Source: JBBDXI01 sp040902425 (GTDB lineage: Bacteria; Planctomycetota; Phycisphaerae; Phycisphaerales; UBA1924). Taken from it: DNA of 21,053 nucleotides. Both the position numbers and the translations under genes were made by a program. Below are positions 20,376 through 21,053 of this stretch, piece after piece (within the stretch, counting starts at the first letter, position 1; every line of letters begins with the position of its first letter). Location: NCBI GenBank assembly GCA_040902425.1, contig JBBDXI010000071.1:1-21053 (forward strand). Reading direction: 5' to 3'. The notes below the pieces were generated by a model, which saw only the letters and a program-made list of their open reading frames with translations, had not been told where the DNA came from and ran no database searches.

Positions 20376-21053
20376 TTGGGACCCAAGACCGGGCATCCGC
20401 AAGCCCTAACTAACCGCGAATCTTTTTCTACGCCGGACCCCGCCGCGGCCGGCCCGGCGCCGGGCGCCACACCCCCGCACGCCCCCGCCGCCGGGGGCAT
20501 CGCCGCCGTCATCCCATGCTTCAACCGGCCCGCCGACCTGGCCGCCCTCCTGGCCGATCTCTTTGACGAGGCGGCCGGCCTGGGAGGGTTGAGGGGCCCG
20601 GGCGCGTTCTCGGTCATCGTCGTGGACAACGCCTCGGACCCGCCCCTCGGGGCCGTGGTCGAGCCCCTCCGGGCGCGATGGGCCAGCGCGGGCCTCGCCC
20701 TCGGCCTCCTCCGCCTCGAGGCCAACCTCGGCGGGAGCGGCGGCTTCAACGCCGGAATGCGCGCCGCCCTCGCCCGCCCACCCGAAGATGCGCCCTGGGC
20801 CCTCTGGCTCCTCGACAGCGACGCCCGCCTCGAGCCCGGCGCGCTCCGACACCTGCTCGCTGCCCTCGGCCACGACCCCGCGCTCGCCGCCGTCGGCTCC
20901 GCCCTCGCCGACCCCGACACCGGCGAGGTCTTCGAGGTCGGCGGGCGCATCAACCGCCGCACCGGCGAGTTCGAGCAGCCCCTCCCGCCCGGCTGGGAGT
21001 CGCGGCCCGTCATCGACGCCGAGTACGCCGCCGCGTGCAGCATCCTGGTCCGG
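20376..21053 (+). CDS. GT2-family glycosyltransferase (3' end outside the window)
   Basis: This is a partial gene of 226 codons, still open at the window edge. After a Pro/Ala-rich N-terminal stretch of about 40 residues comes the GT-A core: IAAVIPCFNR (42-51), VIVVDNASDPP (80-90), NLGGSGGFNAGM (117-128) and LWLLDSDARLEP (143-154) with the DxD-like metal site. The NxGGxGGF motif resembles galactofuranosyl- and rhamnosyltransferase relatives, so a role in cell-envelope glycan or O-antigen assembly is likely (inference). No ATG or GTG lies in frame ahead of the core; TTG 20376 is preferred because TAGACT lies 6 nt upstream. No Shine-Dalgarno sequence is seen. Family assignment is secure; the exact start and substrate are not. 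Confidence 0.88.
   Translation, partial: MGPKTGHPQALTNRESFSTPDPAAAGPAPGATPPHAPAAGGIAAVIPCFNRPADLAALLADLFDEAAGLGGLRGPGAFSVIVVDNASDPPLGAVVEPLRARWASAGLALGLLRLEANLGGSGGFNAGMRAALARPPEDAPWALWLLDSDARLEPGALRHLLAALGHDPALAAVGSALADPDTGEVFEVGGRINRRTGEFEQPLPPGWESRPVIDAEYAAACSILVR

Noticed and set aside
17608..20409. A 933-codon open frame on the plus strand across the two cyclophilin genes
   Set aside because: It crosses the N gap, is Arg/Pro/His-rich with no domain, and is antisense to two genes with clear family motifs. Long empty frames are expected in such GC-rich DNA.
1..21053. rRNA, tRNA, CRISPR or prophage elements
   Set aside because: Nothing matching these was seen when reading both strands; no integrase, transposase, tRNA-like cloverleaf or repeat-spacer array was recognised.

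Overview
The window is very GC-rich DNA that fits a planctomycete, most likely a Phycisphaerae-type member (inference). The clues are small membrane proteins with a CPxCGYNLRG zinc ribbon, two secreted proteins with an N-terminal LEPR-like motif (GLEQRL, ALERRE), secreted proteins ending in a dockerin/EF-hand segment, and three proteins ending in a PEP-CTERM-like tail (PAPG, hydrophobic stretch, RRRR). A run of 10 Ns at 17959-17968 marks an assembly gap, so this is a draft or metagenomic scaffold.

Layout. 31-666: APS kinase (cysC). 653-1850: two paralogous zinc-ribbon membrane genes on the minus strand, with a decayed copy of the rsmA 5' end between them. 1886-5819: a plus-strand run of rsmA, a phosphotransferase-fold kinase, a tiny Hc1-like protein, a FabZ-type dehydratase and a class I mannose-6-phosphate isomerase. 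5816-8808: two secreted repeat proteins on the minus strand, the downstream one ending in a dockerin-like segment. 9084-9716: ruvA. 9837-10696: two overlapping DUF3568-type lipoprotein genes. 10711-13965: three tandem secreted HAF-like repeat genes with PEP-CTERM-like tails (minus strand). 14064-15677: a secreted Asp-box protein with an EF-hand/dockerin tail. 15690-20172: two large paralogous secreted cyclophilin-fusion proteins (minus strand). 20376-end: a truncated GT2 glycosyltransferase.

The window mixes housekeeping functions (sulfate activation, rRNA methylation, Holliday junction branch migration, fatty acid and mannose metabolism) with a large block of cell-surface or exported proteins. 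No complete new defence or mobile system is visible: I see no CRISPR, transposase, integrase, rRNA or tRNA gene. The points most worth a second look are: a TANNCT hexamer 6-8 nt before the start codon of many genes, which suggests leaderless transcripts; a truncated second copy of the rsmA promoter and N-terminus; a 338-bp perfectly identical tract between two otherwise diverged HAF-like genes; and a cyclophilin pair in which one member has lost its catalytic arginine.
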